Shown piece by piece: positions 35,572 to 43,901 of a stretch of DNA of 64,000 nucleotides (positions are counted from its first letter, which is position 1; each line of letters begins with the position of its first letter). The translations under genes were made by a program, and so were the position numbers. The notes beneath the pieces are model-generated. The model made no database searches, was not told the origin of the DNA, and was given only the letters and a program-made list of their open reading frames with translations. Origin of the DNA: DATAOG01 sp963757395 (lineage in GTDB: Bacteria; Pseudomonadota; Alphaproteobacteria; Geminicoccales; Geminicoccaceae); the NCBI GenBank assembly GCA_963757395.1, contig CAVWRK010000014.1, positions 434,001-498,000 of the forward strand, read 5' to 3'.

Positions 35572-35775
35572 ATCGTGTTGTCCTTCGTTGGCATGCTGGC
35601 ATTTCTGATGGCCGCGGTCGACGCGGCCTGCCGCCTGTTCGGCTGGCCGCTGACCACGCTCAGCTGGTCGCCGCTGCTGTTCGTCGTGCTCGGCTTCTCG
35701 CTGGTCGCCCTCGAGGCGTGGGAGCGGGAGAGCGGCCCCTCGGCCGGCGTCGCGGCCGATCGCGGCCAGACCTGA
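35572..35775 (+). CDS. Small two-helix membrane protein
   Basis: About 67 residues from GTG 35572 (TTG 35575 also possible). Two hydrophobic segments (FVGMLAFLMAAVDAACRLFG and LLFVVLGFSLVALEAW) and a hydrophilic tail. No family recognised. Coding support is the membrane pattern and G/C third positions only. Confidence 0.4.
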   Translation: MVLSFVGMLAFLMAAVDAACRLFGWPLTTLSWSPLLFVVLGFSLVALEAWERESGPSAGVAADRGQT

Positions 35776-35815
35776 GGCGGCGTCGGCCGACGACACCGCC
35801 TTCGGGCTCGCGGGC

Positions 35816-36199
35816 CTAGGCCGGCCGGTAGGCGATCGCCTCGACCTCGAGCTTGCCGTCGAGCACCAGCCTGGAGACCACGGTCGAGCGCGCCGGCGGC
35901 TGGTTCGGAAAGACCTCGGCAAAGACCGCGTTGAAGCGGGTGAAGTCGCGCGGATCGTCGATCCAGCAGGTGCATTTGACCACGTCGGCCATCGTGCAGC
36001 CGGCCTCGGCCAGGATCGCCTCGATGTTTCGGAATACCTGGCGCGCCTGGGCCTCGATGGTGCCGGCGAGCAACTGGCCGCCGGCGTCGGTCGCCATCTG
36101 GCCGGAGACGAACACCAGATCGCCCGCCCGCACCGCCTTGGCGAACGGCAGCTTCATGCCGGCCGCCGCGAACGCGCCGCCGATCACCTGTTTGCTCAT
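35816..36199 (-). CDS. RidA family enamine/imine deaminase
   Basis: A 127-residue RidA/YjgF/UK114-family protein: FVSGQMATDAGGQLL, RQVFRNIEAILAEAGC, and the signature PARSTVVSRL followed by EVEAIAY, with the substrate-binding Arg (about 106). It hydrolyses reactive enamines such as 2-aminoacrylate, or is a specialised relative. Neighbouring aminotransferase is in keeping with amine metabolism. Confidence 0.9.
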   Translation of the reverse strand: MSKQVIGGAFAAAGMKLPFAKAVRAGDLVFVSGQMATDAGGQLLAGTIEAQARQVFRNIEAILAEAGCTMADVVKCTCWIDDPRDFTRFNAVFAEVFPNQPPARSTVVSRLVLDGKLEVEAIAYRPA

Positions 36200-36262
36200 G
36201 GCCGTGCCTCCCTGCTAGGACAGCCTCCGTTCATGGGCGAAGCGCACGGCCGCGGCAAGGGC

Positions 36263-37164
36263 ATGATCCGGATCGGCTTCGACATCGGCGGCAGCAAGCT
36301 CGCGGCGCTCGCGCTCGACCCGGCGGGCAACGAGCTGGCGCGGGCGCGCGAGGACGTGCCGCGCGACTATGCGGGCACCCTGGGCGCGCTGCAGGGGATG
36401 GTCGAGGCCCTGGTCCGGAGACACGGGCCGGCGGCGTCGGTCGGCATCGCGATGCCGGGCATGATCGGCGCCGACGGCGTGCCGATCCGGGCGGTCAATC
36501 TGCCCTGGCTCGAGGGCCGGCCGTTGCGTGCCGAGCTCGCGCAACGCCCTCGGTCTGCCGGTCGCGGTCGCCAACGACGCCAACTGCTTCGCGCTCTCGG
36601 AGGCGACCGACGGCGCCGCCGCGGGCGCGGCCGTGGTGTTCGGCGCGACGCTTGGCACCGGCGTCGGCGGCGGCATCGTGGTCGGCGGCCGGCCGCTGGT
36701 CGGCGCCAACGCGATCGCCGGCGAATGGGGCCACAACCCCTTGCCGCTCGCCGACCCCGCTGCCGGCGCGCCGGTCGCCTGCGGCTGCGGCCGGCTCGGC
36801 TGCGTCGAGACCTGGCTGAACGGCGCCGCCCTGGCCCGCGACTACGCCAGGATCACCGGCCGGGCGCTCGCAGGCCCCGAGATCGCGCGCCTCGCCGCCG
36901 CGGGCGATGACCCGGCGCGCGCCGCGGTCGCCGCCTATGGCCAGAGGCTGGCGGCGGCGCTCGCCGCGCGTCGTCAACCTGCTCGATCCCGACGTGATCG
37001 TGCTCGGCGGCGGTCTTTCGTCGCTCCCCGGCCTGTATCGGCTGGTGCCTGAGCTTTGGGCCGCCTCGATCGTCGCCCCAGAGCCCAGGACGAAGCTGGT
37101 CCGCGCCCGCTTCGGCGCCGAGAGCGGCCTGCGCGGCGCCGCCTGGCTGCCGGCTCAACCGTAG
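36263..37164 (+). CDS. ROK-family sugar kinase (frameshifted twice)
   Basis: The joined protein is about 300 residues: phosphate-binding IGFDIGGSKLAAL, VGIAMPGMIGADG; after a shift near 36540, VAVANDANCFALSEA with catalytic Asp, GATLGTGVGGGIV, the zinc segment EWGHN and CGCGRLGCVETWLNG. After a shift near 36965, VVNLLDPDVIVLGGGLS. These are the hallmarks of ROK kinases (fructokinase, N-acetylglucosamine or N-acetylmannosamine kinase). The start at 36263 (MIRIGFD) is preferred over 36233. Confidence 0.82.
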
Positions 37165-37859
37165 CCGAAATAGGCCGCCTCGACGGCTGCCTCGGTCAGG
37201 CTGTCGCTCGCGCCGTGGAGCGCGATCTCGCCCGAGCGCATGACGTACAGCCGATCGGCGTTCTCGAGCGCGCGATGGGTGCTCTGCTCGACCACCAGGA
37301 GCGTGATCCCGCTCTCCCGCAGCGTGTGCAGGATGTCGTAGACCACCTGGACGATCAGCGGTGCGAGGCCGAGCGCCGGCTCGTCGAGGAGCATGAGCCT
37401 GGGGCGCGTCATCAGCGCCCGGGCGATCACCAGCTGCTGCTGCTCGCCGCCCGAGAGCTTGCCGCCGGGCGTGCCGAGCCGCTCCTTGAGGAACGGGAAA
37501 TGGCCGAGGATGCGCTCGAAGTCGGCCTCGATCTGGTCCCGGTCGCGGCGCATCTGGCTGCCGAGGCGGAGGTTCTCCTCGACCGTCAGCTGGGTGAAGA
37601 CGTGGCGGTTCTCCGGCACCAGCGAGACGCCCCTGCGCGCGATCATCTCCGGCGCCAGGCCGGCGATCGGCGCGCCGTCGAGCCGGATCGCGCCCTCGGC
37701 CGGGCTGCGGATGCCGGCGATCGTCCCGAGCGTCGTGCTCTTGCCGGCGCCGTTCGGGCCGACGATGCAGACGATCTCGCCGGCCTCGACCCGGACCGTA
37801 GCGCCGCGCACCGCCGGCACCCGGCCGTAGCGCACGTGCAGATCGTCGACCTCGAGCAG
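37155..37859 (-). CDS. livF: Branched-chain amino-acid-type ABC transporter ATPase (LivF family)
   Basis: About 234 residues. Walker A GPNGAGKST, Q-loop LVPENRHVF, signature LSGGEQQQ, Walker B LMLLDEPALGLAP, H-region VVEQS. LivF-type features are the LVPE motif and FGYG C-terminus. The N-terminal strand LLEVDDLHVRYG begins at a CTG at 37859 next to the livG stop; a GTG at 37835 would remove this conserved strand. It partners LivG, but no LivH, LivM or LivJ gene is present here. Confidence 0.85.
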   Translation of the reverse strand: MLEVDDLHVRYGRVPAVRGATVRVEAGEIVCIVGPNGAGKSTTLGTIAGIRSPAEGAIRLDGAPIAGLAPEMIARRGVSLVPENRHVFTQLTVEENLRLGSQMRRDRDQIEADFERILGHFPFLKERLGTPGGKLSGGEQQQLVIARALMTRPRLMLLDEPALGLAPLIVQVVYDILHTLRESGITLLVVEQSTHRALENADRLYVMRSGEIALHGASDSLTEAAVEAAYFGYG

Positions 37860-37860
37860 C

Positions 37861-38667
37861 TCAGCCTCCGCTCGCCGCTGGCCGCCGCCGCCGGCCCTCG
37901 GTCCTGGTGCCGAGGTAGGCCTCGATCACGGCCGCGTCGCGCTGGATCGCCTCGGGCGTGCCTTCGGCGATGGTCCTGCCGCTCTCGATCACATGGATCC
38001 GATGACAGACCCCCATGACCACCCGCATGTTGTGCTCGATCAGCAGCACGCCGCAGCCGAACTCCCCGGGGATGCGCGCGATCAGCCGCATCAGCTCGTC
38101 GCACTCGGCATCCGAGAGCCCGGCGGCCGGCTCGTCCAGGAGCACGAAGCGCGGCGCCATGGCGAGCGCGCGCCCGATCCCGACCAGCCGCTCGCCGCCA
38201 TAGGGCAGCGTCTCGGCGAGCTCGAAGGCCTTGTCCTCGAAGCGCATCCAGTGGAGGATCTGGGCCGCCCGCTGCTCGGCCTCGCGGCGCCGGAGCCCGC
38301 TGCCGACGGCGGCGGCCTCGACGTTCTCGATCACCGACAGGCCGCGGAACAGGCGCACGCCCTGGAAGGTCCGGGCCAGGCCGGCGCGGCCGATGCGATG
38401 CGCGGGCCAGCCGGTGACGTCCTCGCCCGCCAGCAGCACGCGGCCGGCGCTCGGCCGCTGAAAGCCGGTGAGGACGTTGACGAAGGTGGTCTTGCCGGCG
38501 CCGTTCGGGCCGATCAGGCCCAGCACCTCCTGGCGGCCGAGGGTCAGCGACACGTCCTCGATCGCGGTCAGGCCGCCGAACCGCACCGAGATGGCGTCGG
38601 CCGCCAGGAGCTCGCCGCCCGCCGGCCGGTCGACCGCCGCCAAAGCCTCGATCGCCGGCGCGTCCAT
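37861..38667 (-). CDS. livG: Branched-chain amino-acid-type ABC transporter ATPase (LivG family)
   Basis: 268 residues. Walker A GPNGAGKTT, the LivG motif GLARTFQGVRLFRGLSVIEN, a signature region LPYGGERLVGIGRAL (YGGER in place of LSGGQ, common in LivG), Walker B FVLLDEPAAGLSD, and LLIEHNMRVVM. The ATG at 38667 has a GGAGG-rich upstream stretch. It is adjacent to livF. The permeases and binding protein must be encoded elsewhere, or the operon has been broken. Confidence 0.88.
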   Translation of the reverse strand: MDAPAIEALAAVDRPAGGELLAADAISVRFGGLTAIEDVSLTLGRQEVLGLIGPNGAGKTTFVNVLTGFQRPSAGRVLLAGEDVTGWPAHRIGRAGLARTFQGVRLFRGLSVIENVEAAAVGSGLRRREAEQRAAQILHWMRFEDKAFELAETLPYGGERLVGIGRALAMAPRFVLLDEPAAGLSDAECDELMRLIARIPGEFGCGVLLIEHNMRVVMGVCHRIHVIESGRTIAEGTPEAIQRDAAVIEAYLGTRTEGRRRRPAASGG

Positions 38668-38913
38668 CCTCGAGCCACCTCCTCCTCCGTCGAGTCCTTG
38701 TAGGTCGCCGCCCCCCCGGCTGGCAAGGCGGCACGCGGCGGCACAAGGCGGCACGCGACCCTTGGCCGCCTGTCGAGGCGGGCGCGAGGGTCGAGGGCTG
38801 CGATTCGCCCCGGCCCGGAAAGCAACCGGAAAGGGATCGGCCTTATCCTGGGCCGAGATCGTCACCCGACCTGGGACGCAGCCGCGGCCGGGCCGGCAAC
38901 CGGAGAGCCCGCG

Positions 38914-39240
38914 ATGCGTCGTTCCCGTCTGTTCCTGCCTGGCCTGGCGGTCGCCGCCGCCCTGTTCGCCACCAGCGCCACCGCCGAGCCCGGCCCGCAA
39001 GCGGCCCAGACGCCCTGCAAGCCCTGGCGGGAGGTCGCCAAATATCTCGGCGAGCACTATTCCGAGCGGCCGGTCGCGGTCGGCCTGCAGTCCGACGGCA
39101 GCCTGCTCCAGGTCTACGCCGCGCCGACCACCAGCACCTGGACGCTGGTCAGCATGCGGCCCGACGGCATGGCCTGCCTGATCGGCGCCGGCAAGGCCTG
39201 GGAGCTGCTGGCGAAGCCGGACACCGATCCCGCGGCCTGA
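38914..39240 (+). CDS. Small exported protein of unknown function
   Basis: 108 residues with a clear signal peptide (MRRSRLFLPGLAVAAALFAT, cleavage near ATAEP). The mature part has two cysteines (TPCKPW and GMACLIG) likely to form a disulfide, plus GEHYSERPVAVGLQSDGSLL. It resembles small periplasmic proteins common in alphaproteobacteria; no defined family recalled. Confidence 0.7.
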   Translation: MRRSRLFLPGLAVAAALFATSATAEPGPQAAQTPCKPWREVAKYLGEHYSERPVAVGLQSDGSLLQVYAAPTTSTWTLVSMRPDGMACLIGAGKAWELLAKPDTDPAA

Positions 39241-39574
39241 GCTCTCACCCGGCGTCGGCCGGAGCGAGCGCCGCGATGACGTGATCGAAACGCGCCGGAC
39301 CGGCTCAGCGCCGGCCCGAGCGCGCCGGTTGCGGTGCTCCCTGTGCGCTCGCCCGACCGCTCGTCGGATCCGGCCCGGCGTCGGGGAGCGCCTTCTGACA
39401 ACTGTAATTCTCCGAAACAAACTATTACTTTAATGTAACCAACTTTTACAATCCAATAACACCTCAGACGTCCTGCCGTAACCCGAAGGTCCTAGTTGAT
39501 CAAGGCGCGGGATAGCCCCGCGCTCGATCAACCAACCAACCCACGAGACCTCTACGGAAAGGCGGGAACCCAAA
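39241..39574. other. Intergenic region upstream of the RTX start
   Basis: No gene. The segment 39395-39470 is markedly AT-rich (runs such as AAACAAACTATTACTTTAAT) and is the probable promoter area for the RTX gene. Confidence 0.45.
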
Positions 39575-39770
39575 ATGGCAAAGTTCTTCACCGGCACAGC
39601 AAACGCCGACGTCTTCTACGGAACCACCGACGACGACTACATGTTCGGCATGGGCGGCAACGACTTCATGGCCGGCGGCATCGGCAACGACTACATGGAG
39701 AGTGGTACCGGCGCCGACACCATGCTTGGCGGCTCCGGCAACGACACGATCAGCTATCGTTTTCCCGGCA
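39575..39770 (+). pseudogene. RTX calcium-binding repeat protein, 5' fragment
   Basis: About 63 residues beginning MAKFFTGTANADVFYGTTDD with glycine-rich nonapeptide repeats (GMGGNDFMAG, GIGNDYMES, GTGADTMLG, GSGNDTISY). These bind Ca2+ and mark type I secretion substrates. AGGCGGG precedes the ATG. The gene stops making sense after ISYR at about 39768, where HlyD coding sequence begins in another frame. Confidence 0.75.
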
Positions 39771-40661
39771 GCGCTCGCCGCCACCGAAGACCCCGAGATC
39801 GCGGCGCTGCGTGGCGCCGAGGTCAGCCGCTTCGAGACCCGGCGGACGGCGCTCGCCGGCCGCCAGGCCATCCTGCGCCGGCGGGTCGCCGAGCTGCAGG
39901 AGGAGATTGGCGGGCTCGAGGCCGAAATCGCGAGCCAGAGCGAGCAGCAACGCCTGATCGACGAGGAGGCGAGGAGCGTCGCCGATTTGGTCGGCCGCGG
40001 CCGCGCCCAGATCGAGGGCCAGCGCGCCCAGAACCAGGCCGCGATCGCCCGCGCCCGCCAGGCGATCGGCGAGGCCGAGCTGCAGATCCTGAGCCTCGCC
40101 AGCACGCGGCAGGACGAGATCGCGACCGAGCTCGGCTCGATGCGCGCGGAACTCCTCGATATCGACGAGCAGCTGCGGGCGAGTGCGGACGTGCTCGCGC
40201 GGACCGTGATCGCCGCCCCGGTCGCCGGCACCGTCGTCGGGCTGCGCTTCCGGACGCCCGGCGGCGTGATCGGCGCCGGCGAGCCGATCCTGGATCTCGT
40301 GCCGGCCGACGACCAGCTCCTGGTCGACGCCCGGGTGACGCCGACCGACATCGACGTCGTCCATCCAGGACTCCTCGCCCAGGTCCATCTGCTCGCCTAC
40401 CGGCAGCGCGCCATGCCGCGGATCGAGGGTCAGGTCCGCCAGATCCCGGCCGACAGCCTGACCGATCCGAAGACCGGCCAGACCTATTTCGCCGACCGGA
40501 TCGAGATCGACCGCGAGCAGCTCAGAGCCCTCGCGCCCGAGGTCGACCTCACCCCCGGCATGCCGGCCGAGGTGCTGATCCTGACCGGCAGCCGGACCCT
40601 GCTCGAGGCCCTGCTCGAGCCGGTGCGCGCGGTCTTCCGGCGGGCGCTGCGCGAGACCTGA
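39771..40661 (+). pseudogene. HlyD-family type I secretion adaptor, 5'-truncated
   Basis: About 297 residues of a membrane-fusion protein: FPAALAATEDPEIAALRGAE, a long coiled coil (about 39840-40190), the lipoyl/beta-barrel part TVIAAPVAGTVVGLRF, DLVPADDQLLVDARV and the C-terminal PGMPAEVLIL. About 110 N-terminal residues, including the membrane helix, are missing. The sequence abuts the RTX fragment directly, so a deletion or assembly collapse removed the intervening transporter genes. Confidence 0.8.
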
Positions 40662-40778
40662 GCGGCCCATGGCCGCACCGCCGAGAGTCCGCAACTTCGC
40701 CCTGTCGCGCCGCGCCGAGCGGGCATAGGATCGATGGCCGAGGTACCAGGCCTCGGCAGCCCGACAGGAGAGAGACCC

Positions 40779-41342
40779 ATGCCCACAATCAGACGCAGCG
40801 TGCTCGCGGCCTGCCTCCTCGCCGCCGGGTCGCTCGCGTTCGCTCCGCGCCCGGCCGGGGCGGCGAGCGCCGCCGAGATCGACAGCAAGGTCGATCTCGC
40901 GCTGCAGAACCTCTACGACAGCACGCCCGCGGCCAAGGCGCTGGCCGATGCCGCCAAGGGCATCCTGATCTTCCCGGACGTCATCAAGGGCGGCCTGATC
41001 GTCGGCGGTCTCTACGGCGCCGGCGCGCTCAGAGAAAACGGCCGCTCGGTCGGCTACTACAACACCGTCGCCGCCTCGATCGGTCTGCAAGCCGGCGCGC
41101 AGTCGTTCAGCTACGCGCTGTTCTTCATGAGCGCGGACGCGCTCGACTATCTGCACAAGAGCGATGGCTGGGAGATCGGCGTCGGCCCGACCGTGGTGGT
41201 CGTCGATACCGGCCTGGCCGCCAAGCTCTCGACCACGACCGCCAAGAGCGACGTCTACGCCTTCATCTACGGTCAGAAGGGGCTGATGGCGGGGCTCGGG
41301 ATCGAGGGCTCCAAGATCACCGAGATCACGCCGGACAAGTGA
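40779..41342 (+). CDS. SYLF/Ysc84-domain exported lipid-binding protein
   Basis: 187 residues. Signal peptide (LAACLLAAGSLAFAPRPAGA), then the SYLF domain: AKALADAAKGILIFPDVIKG, GGLYGAGAL, SIGLQAGAQSFSYALFFMS, VVVVDTGLAAKLS, YAFIYGQKGLMAGLGIEGSK. The family binds phospholipids and is often stress-induced. The ATG at 40779 has AGGAGAGAG upstream. It opens a cluster of stress-type genes. Confidence 0.88.
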   Translation: MPTIRRSVLAACLLAAGSLAFAPRPAGAASAAEIDSKVDLALQNLYDSTPAAKALADAAKGILIFPDVIKGGLIVGGLYGAGALRENGRSVGYYNTVAASIGLQAGAQSFSYALFFMSADALDYLHKSDGWEIGVGPTVVVVDTGLAAKLSTTTAKSDVYAFIYGQKGLMAGLGIEGSKITEITPDK

Positions 41343-41373
41343 GGGCGGCGCCCCGACGCGCTGGCGTTGCGCC

Positions 41374-41399
41374 AAAAAAAGGCCCCCGCGGACGGGGGC
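41374..41399 (-). terminator. Rho-independent terminator, minus strand
   Basis: GCCCCCG/CGGGGGC 7-bp stem with a CGGA-type tetraloop; on the minus strand it is followed at once by seven T residues. No minus-strand protein gene lies upstream of it, so it may end a small RNA. Confidence 0.7.
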
Positions 41400-41677
41400 G
41401 AATTGGCCAGGGAGACAAGGAAGCCCGATCAGCCCTGCCGGGCCCGAGCGGCCACGAGCAGGGCACGCTACCCGCGCGCTCCGGAGCCGGCCATGAGGAG
41501 AGCCTTGCGCGGGCGTCGCATGGGGGGGCCGCCAGAGACACACGTGCGCCAACAACATTGGCCGATCCGGAAAGGTTCCCGAAAAAGTTTGCCCGAGAAG
41601 GTTCTCCGAAGAGGTGGTCGGGAAAGGGTTGCCGGGCGAAGTGAATCAGCCTGCGATCGCCACGATCGTCGGGCCGG

Positions 41678-41702
41678 GGAACTTTCGCCGGCGGCGGCCG
41701 TT
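41678..41702 (+). promoter_or_regulatory. EcfG-type promoter GGAAC-N16-CGTT (entericidin)
   Basis: GGAAC at 41678-41682 and CGTT at 41699-41702 with exactly 16 bases between. This is the alphaproteobacterial general-stress sigma consensus. The entericidin start is 36 bases downstream. Confidence 0.8.
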
Positions 41703-41738
41703 CACCCTTCCGTCATCCACTGACGAAGGGGTTAGCAG

Positions 41739-41930
41739 ATGTTCGAACATCAGGACTGTGCGCCGGCCGAGAAGCCCTACGTCGCCTGGCTGCTGAGCCT
41801 GGTGGCGGTCGGGCTGCTCGTGCTCTCGGTCAATGCCTGCAACACCATGTCCGGCATGGGCAAGGATGTCGAAGCCGCCGGCGGCGCGATGCATGACACC
41901 GCCGACGATACCAAGGACAAGATGAACTAG
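41739..41930 (+). CDS. Entericidin-like small lipoprotein
   Basis: 63 residues: hydrophobic helix (WLLSLVAVGLLVLSVNAC) ending in a lipobox cysteine, then NTMSGMGKDVEAAGGAMHDTAD, the entericidin A/B signature. The N-terminus before the helix (about 15 residues) is longer than usual. Entericidins are stress-induced envelope lipoproteins. Transcribed from the EcfG-type promoter just upstream. Confidence 0.82.
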   Translation: MFEHQDCAPAEKPYVAWLLSLVAVGLLVLSVNACNTMSGMGKDVEAAGGAMHDTADDTKDKMN

Positions 41931-42053
41931 GCAGCCGGGCGGGTCGCGCGCCGGCGTTGCCGCTTCCCGACCCCCTCGCCGTCGCGCTCCGGCGCCGCCC
42001 GTGTCGCCGGTCACCGGTACCCATCAAGAAGATCGGACAAGGAGGGAGCCGCA

Positions 42054-42230
42054 ATGCTCTATTGGGCGCTCGTATTCTTCGTCATTGCGCTGGTCGCCGG
42101 CCTGTTTGGTTTCGGCGGCATCGCATCGGCCTCGGCAGGCATTGCCCAGGTGTTGTTCGTCGTCTTCCTGGTCCTGCTGCTGGCCAGCCTCATGATGTAC
42201 GCGTTCAGAGGCCGCCGGCCGCCCGTGTGA
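42054..42230 (+). CDS. DUF1328-family small membrane protein
   Basis: 58 residues: MLYWALVFFVIALVAGLFG, then GFGGIASASAGIAQVLFVVF, two helices with the DUF1328 glycine pattern and a basic tail. AAGGAGGGAG precedes the ATG. Common in stress regulons; likely cotranscribed with the entericidin gene 120 bases upstream. Confidence 0.88.
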   Translation: MLYWALVFFVIALVAGLFGFGGIASASAGIAQVLFVVFLVLLLASLMMYAFRGRRPPV

Positions 42231-42459
42231 CCGATCATCAGCAGCCATGGGTGCAATCGTGCGCAACGAGATTGCAGATCTGGCCGTCTGCATGCCCGAC
42301 CAGGGCAGCAGGCTTGGCACGTGCGAGCTGGTGTCGCCGGCGCCGGGCCGCTTCGCTGGCCCGCCGGCGGCGAGGCCGGCCTTTCCACCCGACGCGCCGC
42401 CGCCTAGGGTGCGCGAGCCCCGGGGCAGCCAGGGGCTCGGCGCGGGGAGGACGAGGCCG

Positions 42460-42978
42460 ATGCCCGACATCCTGTCGCTGATCGAGGCGGAGATCCCTCA
42501 TCTCCGGCGGTTTGCCCGCTACCTGGCGCGCGACGTCGATCGCGGCGACGACCTCGTTCAGGAGTGCCTCACCCGGGCGATCGCCAAGCATGGTACCTGG
42601 ACGCCGGGCACCAACCTGCGCGCCTGGTTGTTCACGATCCTGAAGAACTGCCACATCAACGACGTGCGCCGCGCCCGGCGCACCGAGGAGATGCCGGACG
42701 AGCATCCGCTGCTGACGGTGCCGGCCAACCAGGACGCGCACGTCGGGCTGCTCGAGGTCCGCGACGCCTATCTCCGCTTGAGCGACGAGCACCGCGAGGT
42801 CCTGTTGCTGGTCGCGATCGAGGGGCTGCAGTACGACGAGGCCGCCGCGATCCTCGAGGTGCCGGTGGGCACCGTCCGCTCACGCCTGTCCCGCGCGCGC
42901 CAGGCCCTGCGCGACGCCCTCGAGGAACGGCGACCGGTCGGGGTGACGGCCGCGCCCCTGCCGAGGGCGGCGTCGTGA
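42460..42978 (+). CDS. ECF-type RNA polymerase sigma factor
   Basis: 172 residues. Sigma region 2 (FARYLARDVDRGDDLVQECL, LRAWLFTILKN) and region 4 (LSDEHREVLLLVAIEGL, EAAAILEVPVGTVRSRLSRAR). The size and region 2 wording resemble the small sigma factors of the EcfG or related groups. The start at 42460 follows GAGG. The stop overlaps the anti-sigma ATG (TGATG), indicating coupling. Confidence 0.9.
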   Translation: MPDILSLIEAEIPHLRRFARYLARDVDRGDDLVQECLTRAIAKHGTWTPGTNLRAWLFTILKNCHINDVRRARRTEEMPDEHPLLTVPANQDAHVGLLEVRDAYLRLSDEHREVLLLVAIEGLQYDEAAAILEVPVGTVRSRLSRARQALRDALEERRPVGVTAAPLPRAAS

Positions 42979-43280
42979 TGGCATCTGGCCGCCCGAGCGA
43001 CGAGCAGATCCAGGACTATGTCGACGGGCGCCTCGGCGGCCGCGATCTGGCGGCGATCGCTGCCTACCTGCTCGCCCATCCCGGGCTCGCCGCCGAGGTC
43101 GAGACCCTGCGCCGTCAGAACGAGGCTCTAAAGCGGATCGGCGAGGAGATCCTCGACGAGCCGGTGCCGGAGCGTCTGCGCGACGTGATCCGGCGGCTCA
43201 CAGGCTCCGAGGCGAACGACGTCAAGCCGGGCTCCGGGCGATTGCACCTGGTGGCGCTCGCGGGCATCCTGCTGATCTGA
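42978..43280 (+). CDS. Anti-sigma factor, C-terminally short
   Basis: 100 residues. N-terminal anti-sigma pattern (DEQIQDYVDGRLGGRDLAAIA, HPGLAAEVETLRRQNEAL, EPVPERLRDVI). Typical members continue into a transmembrane helix; here the helix starts (LHLVALAGILLI) but stops after about eight hydrophobic residues. This may be a truncation or frameshift, and membrane anchoring is doubtful. Cognate to the sigma gene it overlaps. Confidence 0.8.
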   Translation: MASGRPSDEQIQDYVDGRLGGRDLAAIAAYLLAHPGLAAEVETLRRQNEALKRIGEEILDEPVPERLRDVIRRLTGSEANDVKPGSGRLHLVALAGILLI

Positions 43281-43388
43281 AGCCGGCGCCAGTGTCGACC
43301 ACCAGACTATCAAGACAAAACAAATCAACATAGCCCCATCGGTGCCACGGATGCTTGATGCCGGCAGTCGTTATGCACGAATTCGCGT

Positions 43389-43413
43389 GGAACCGGCAGC
43401 GCTATCGCGCGTT
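43389..43413 (+). promoter_or_regulatory. EcfG-type promoter GGAAC-N16-CGTT (CsbD)
   Basis: GGAAC 43389-43393, CGTT 43410-43413, spacer 16. The csbD-like start codon is 43 bases downstream. Confidence 0.82.
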
Positions 43414-43455
43414 GTTCTTTGGACGACAGCGGGTCGTCGGCATGAAGGAGAAAGA

Positions 43456-43656
43456 ATGATGAATTGGGATCGGGTTCAAGGCAACTGGAAGCAGTTCCAG
43501 GGCAAGGTGCAGCAGCAATGGGGCAAGTTGACCAACGACGATCTCGACGTCGTCGAGGGCAACCGCAAGGAGCTGGTCGGGCGCATCCAGGAGCGCTACG
43601 GCGTCGCCCGCGACGAGGCCGAACGCCAAGTCAGTGCCTGGGAGTCCCGGCTCTAG
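43456..43656 (+). CDS. CsbD-family stress protein
   Basis: 66 residues: MNWDRVQGNWKQFQGKVQQQ, WGKLTNDDLDVVEGNRKELVG and the YGVARDEAERQV tail are the full CsbD pattern. GAAGGAG precedes the ATG (a second Met follows at once). Small hydrophilic stress protein expressed from the EcfG-type promoter just upstream. Confidence 0.93.
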   Translation: MMNWDRVQGNWKQFQGKVQQQWGKLTNDDLDVVEGNRKELVGRIQERYGVARDEAERQVSAWESRL

Positions 43657-43745
43657 AGGTTCCAGAGGGGCATGCGGTCGGCGCCGGCGGCGCCGGCCGC
43701 TTCCTCGGTCACCAGCGCACGAGCGCGCGAACGGAGTTCACGGCG

Positions 43746-43901
43746 ATGTTGGGGACGGTCCTGCTGATCCTCCTGATTCTGATCTTGATCGGCTCGCTGC
43801 CGGCCTGGCCCTACAGCGCGGGCTGGGGCTACTATCCGAGCGGCGGCCTTGGCGTGGTTCTTCTGATCATCATCGTCCTGCTGCTGATGGGTCGGATCTG
43901 A
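43746..43901 (+). CDS. DUF3309-family small membrane protein
   Basis: 51 residues: MLGTVLLILLILILIGSLPA, then WPYSAGWGYYPSGGLG and a second helix VVLLIIIVLLLMGRI, the DUF3309 layout. About 90 bases after the CsbD gene, with no promoter seen between. Its 3' end overlaps the convergent DUF6963-like gene by 32 bases. Confidence 0.88.
   Translation: MLGTVLLILLILILIGSLPAWPYSAGWGYYPSGGLGVVLLIIIVLLLMGRI

Larger units (their letters stand above)
41343..41738. other. Gap with minus-strand terminator and candidate small RNA
   Basis: 396 bases without a supported protein gene. It holds a strong minus-strand terminator (41374-41399), five imperfect CCGAAAAGGTT-type units at 41567-41631 and an EcfG-type promoter for the plus-strand entericidin gene. 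Confidence 0.5.

Noticed and set aside
39575..41644. A single 689-residue protein starting with RTX repeats
   Set aside because: After about residue 63 the frame is low-complexity and out of phase with HlyD and SYLF coding sequence, which explain the same DNA better.
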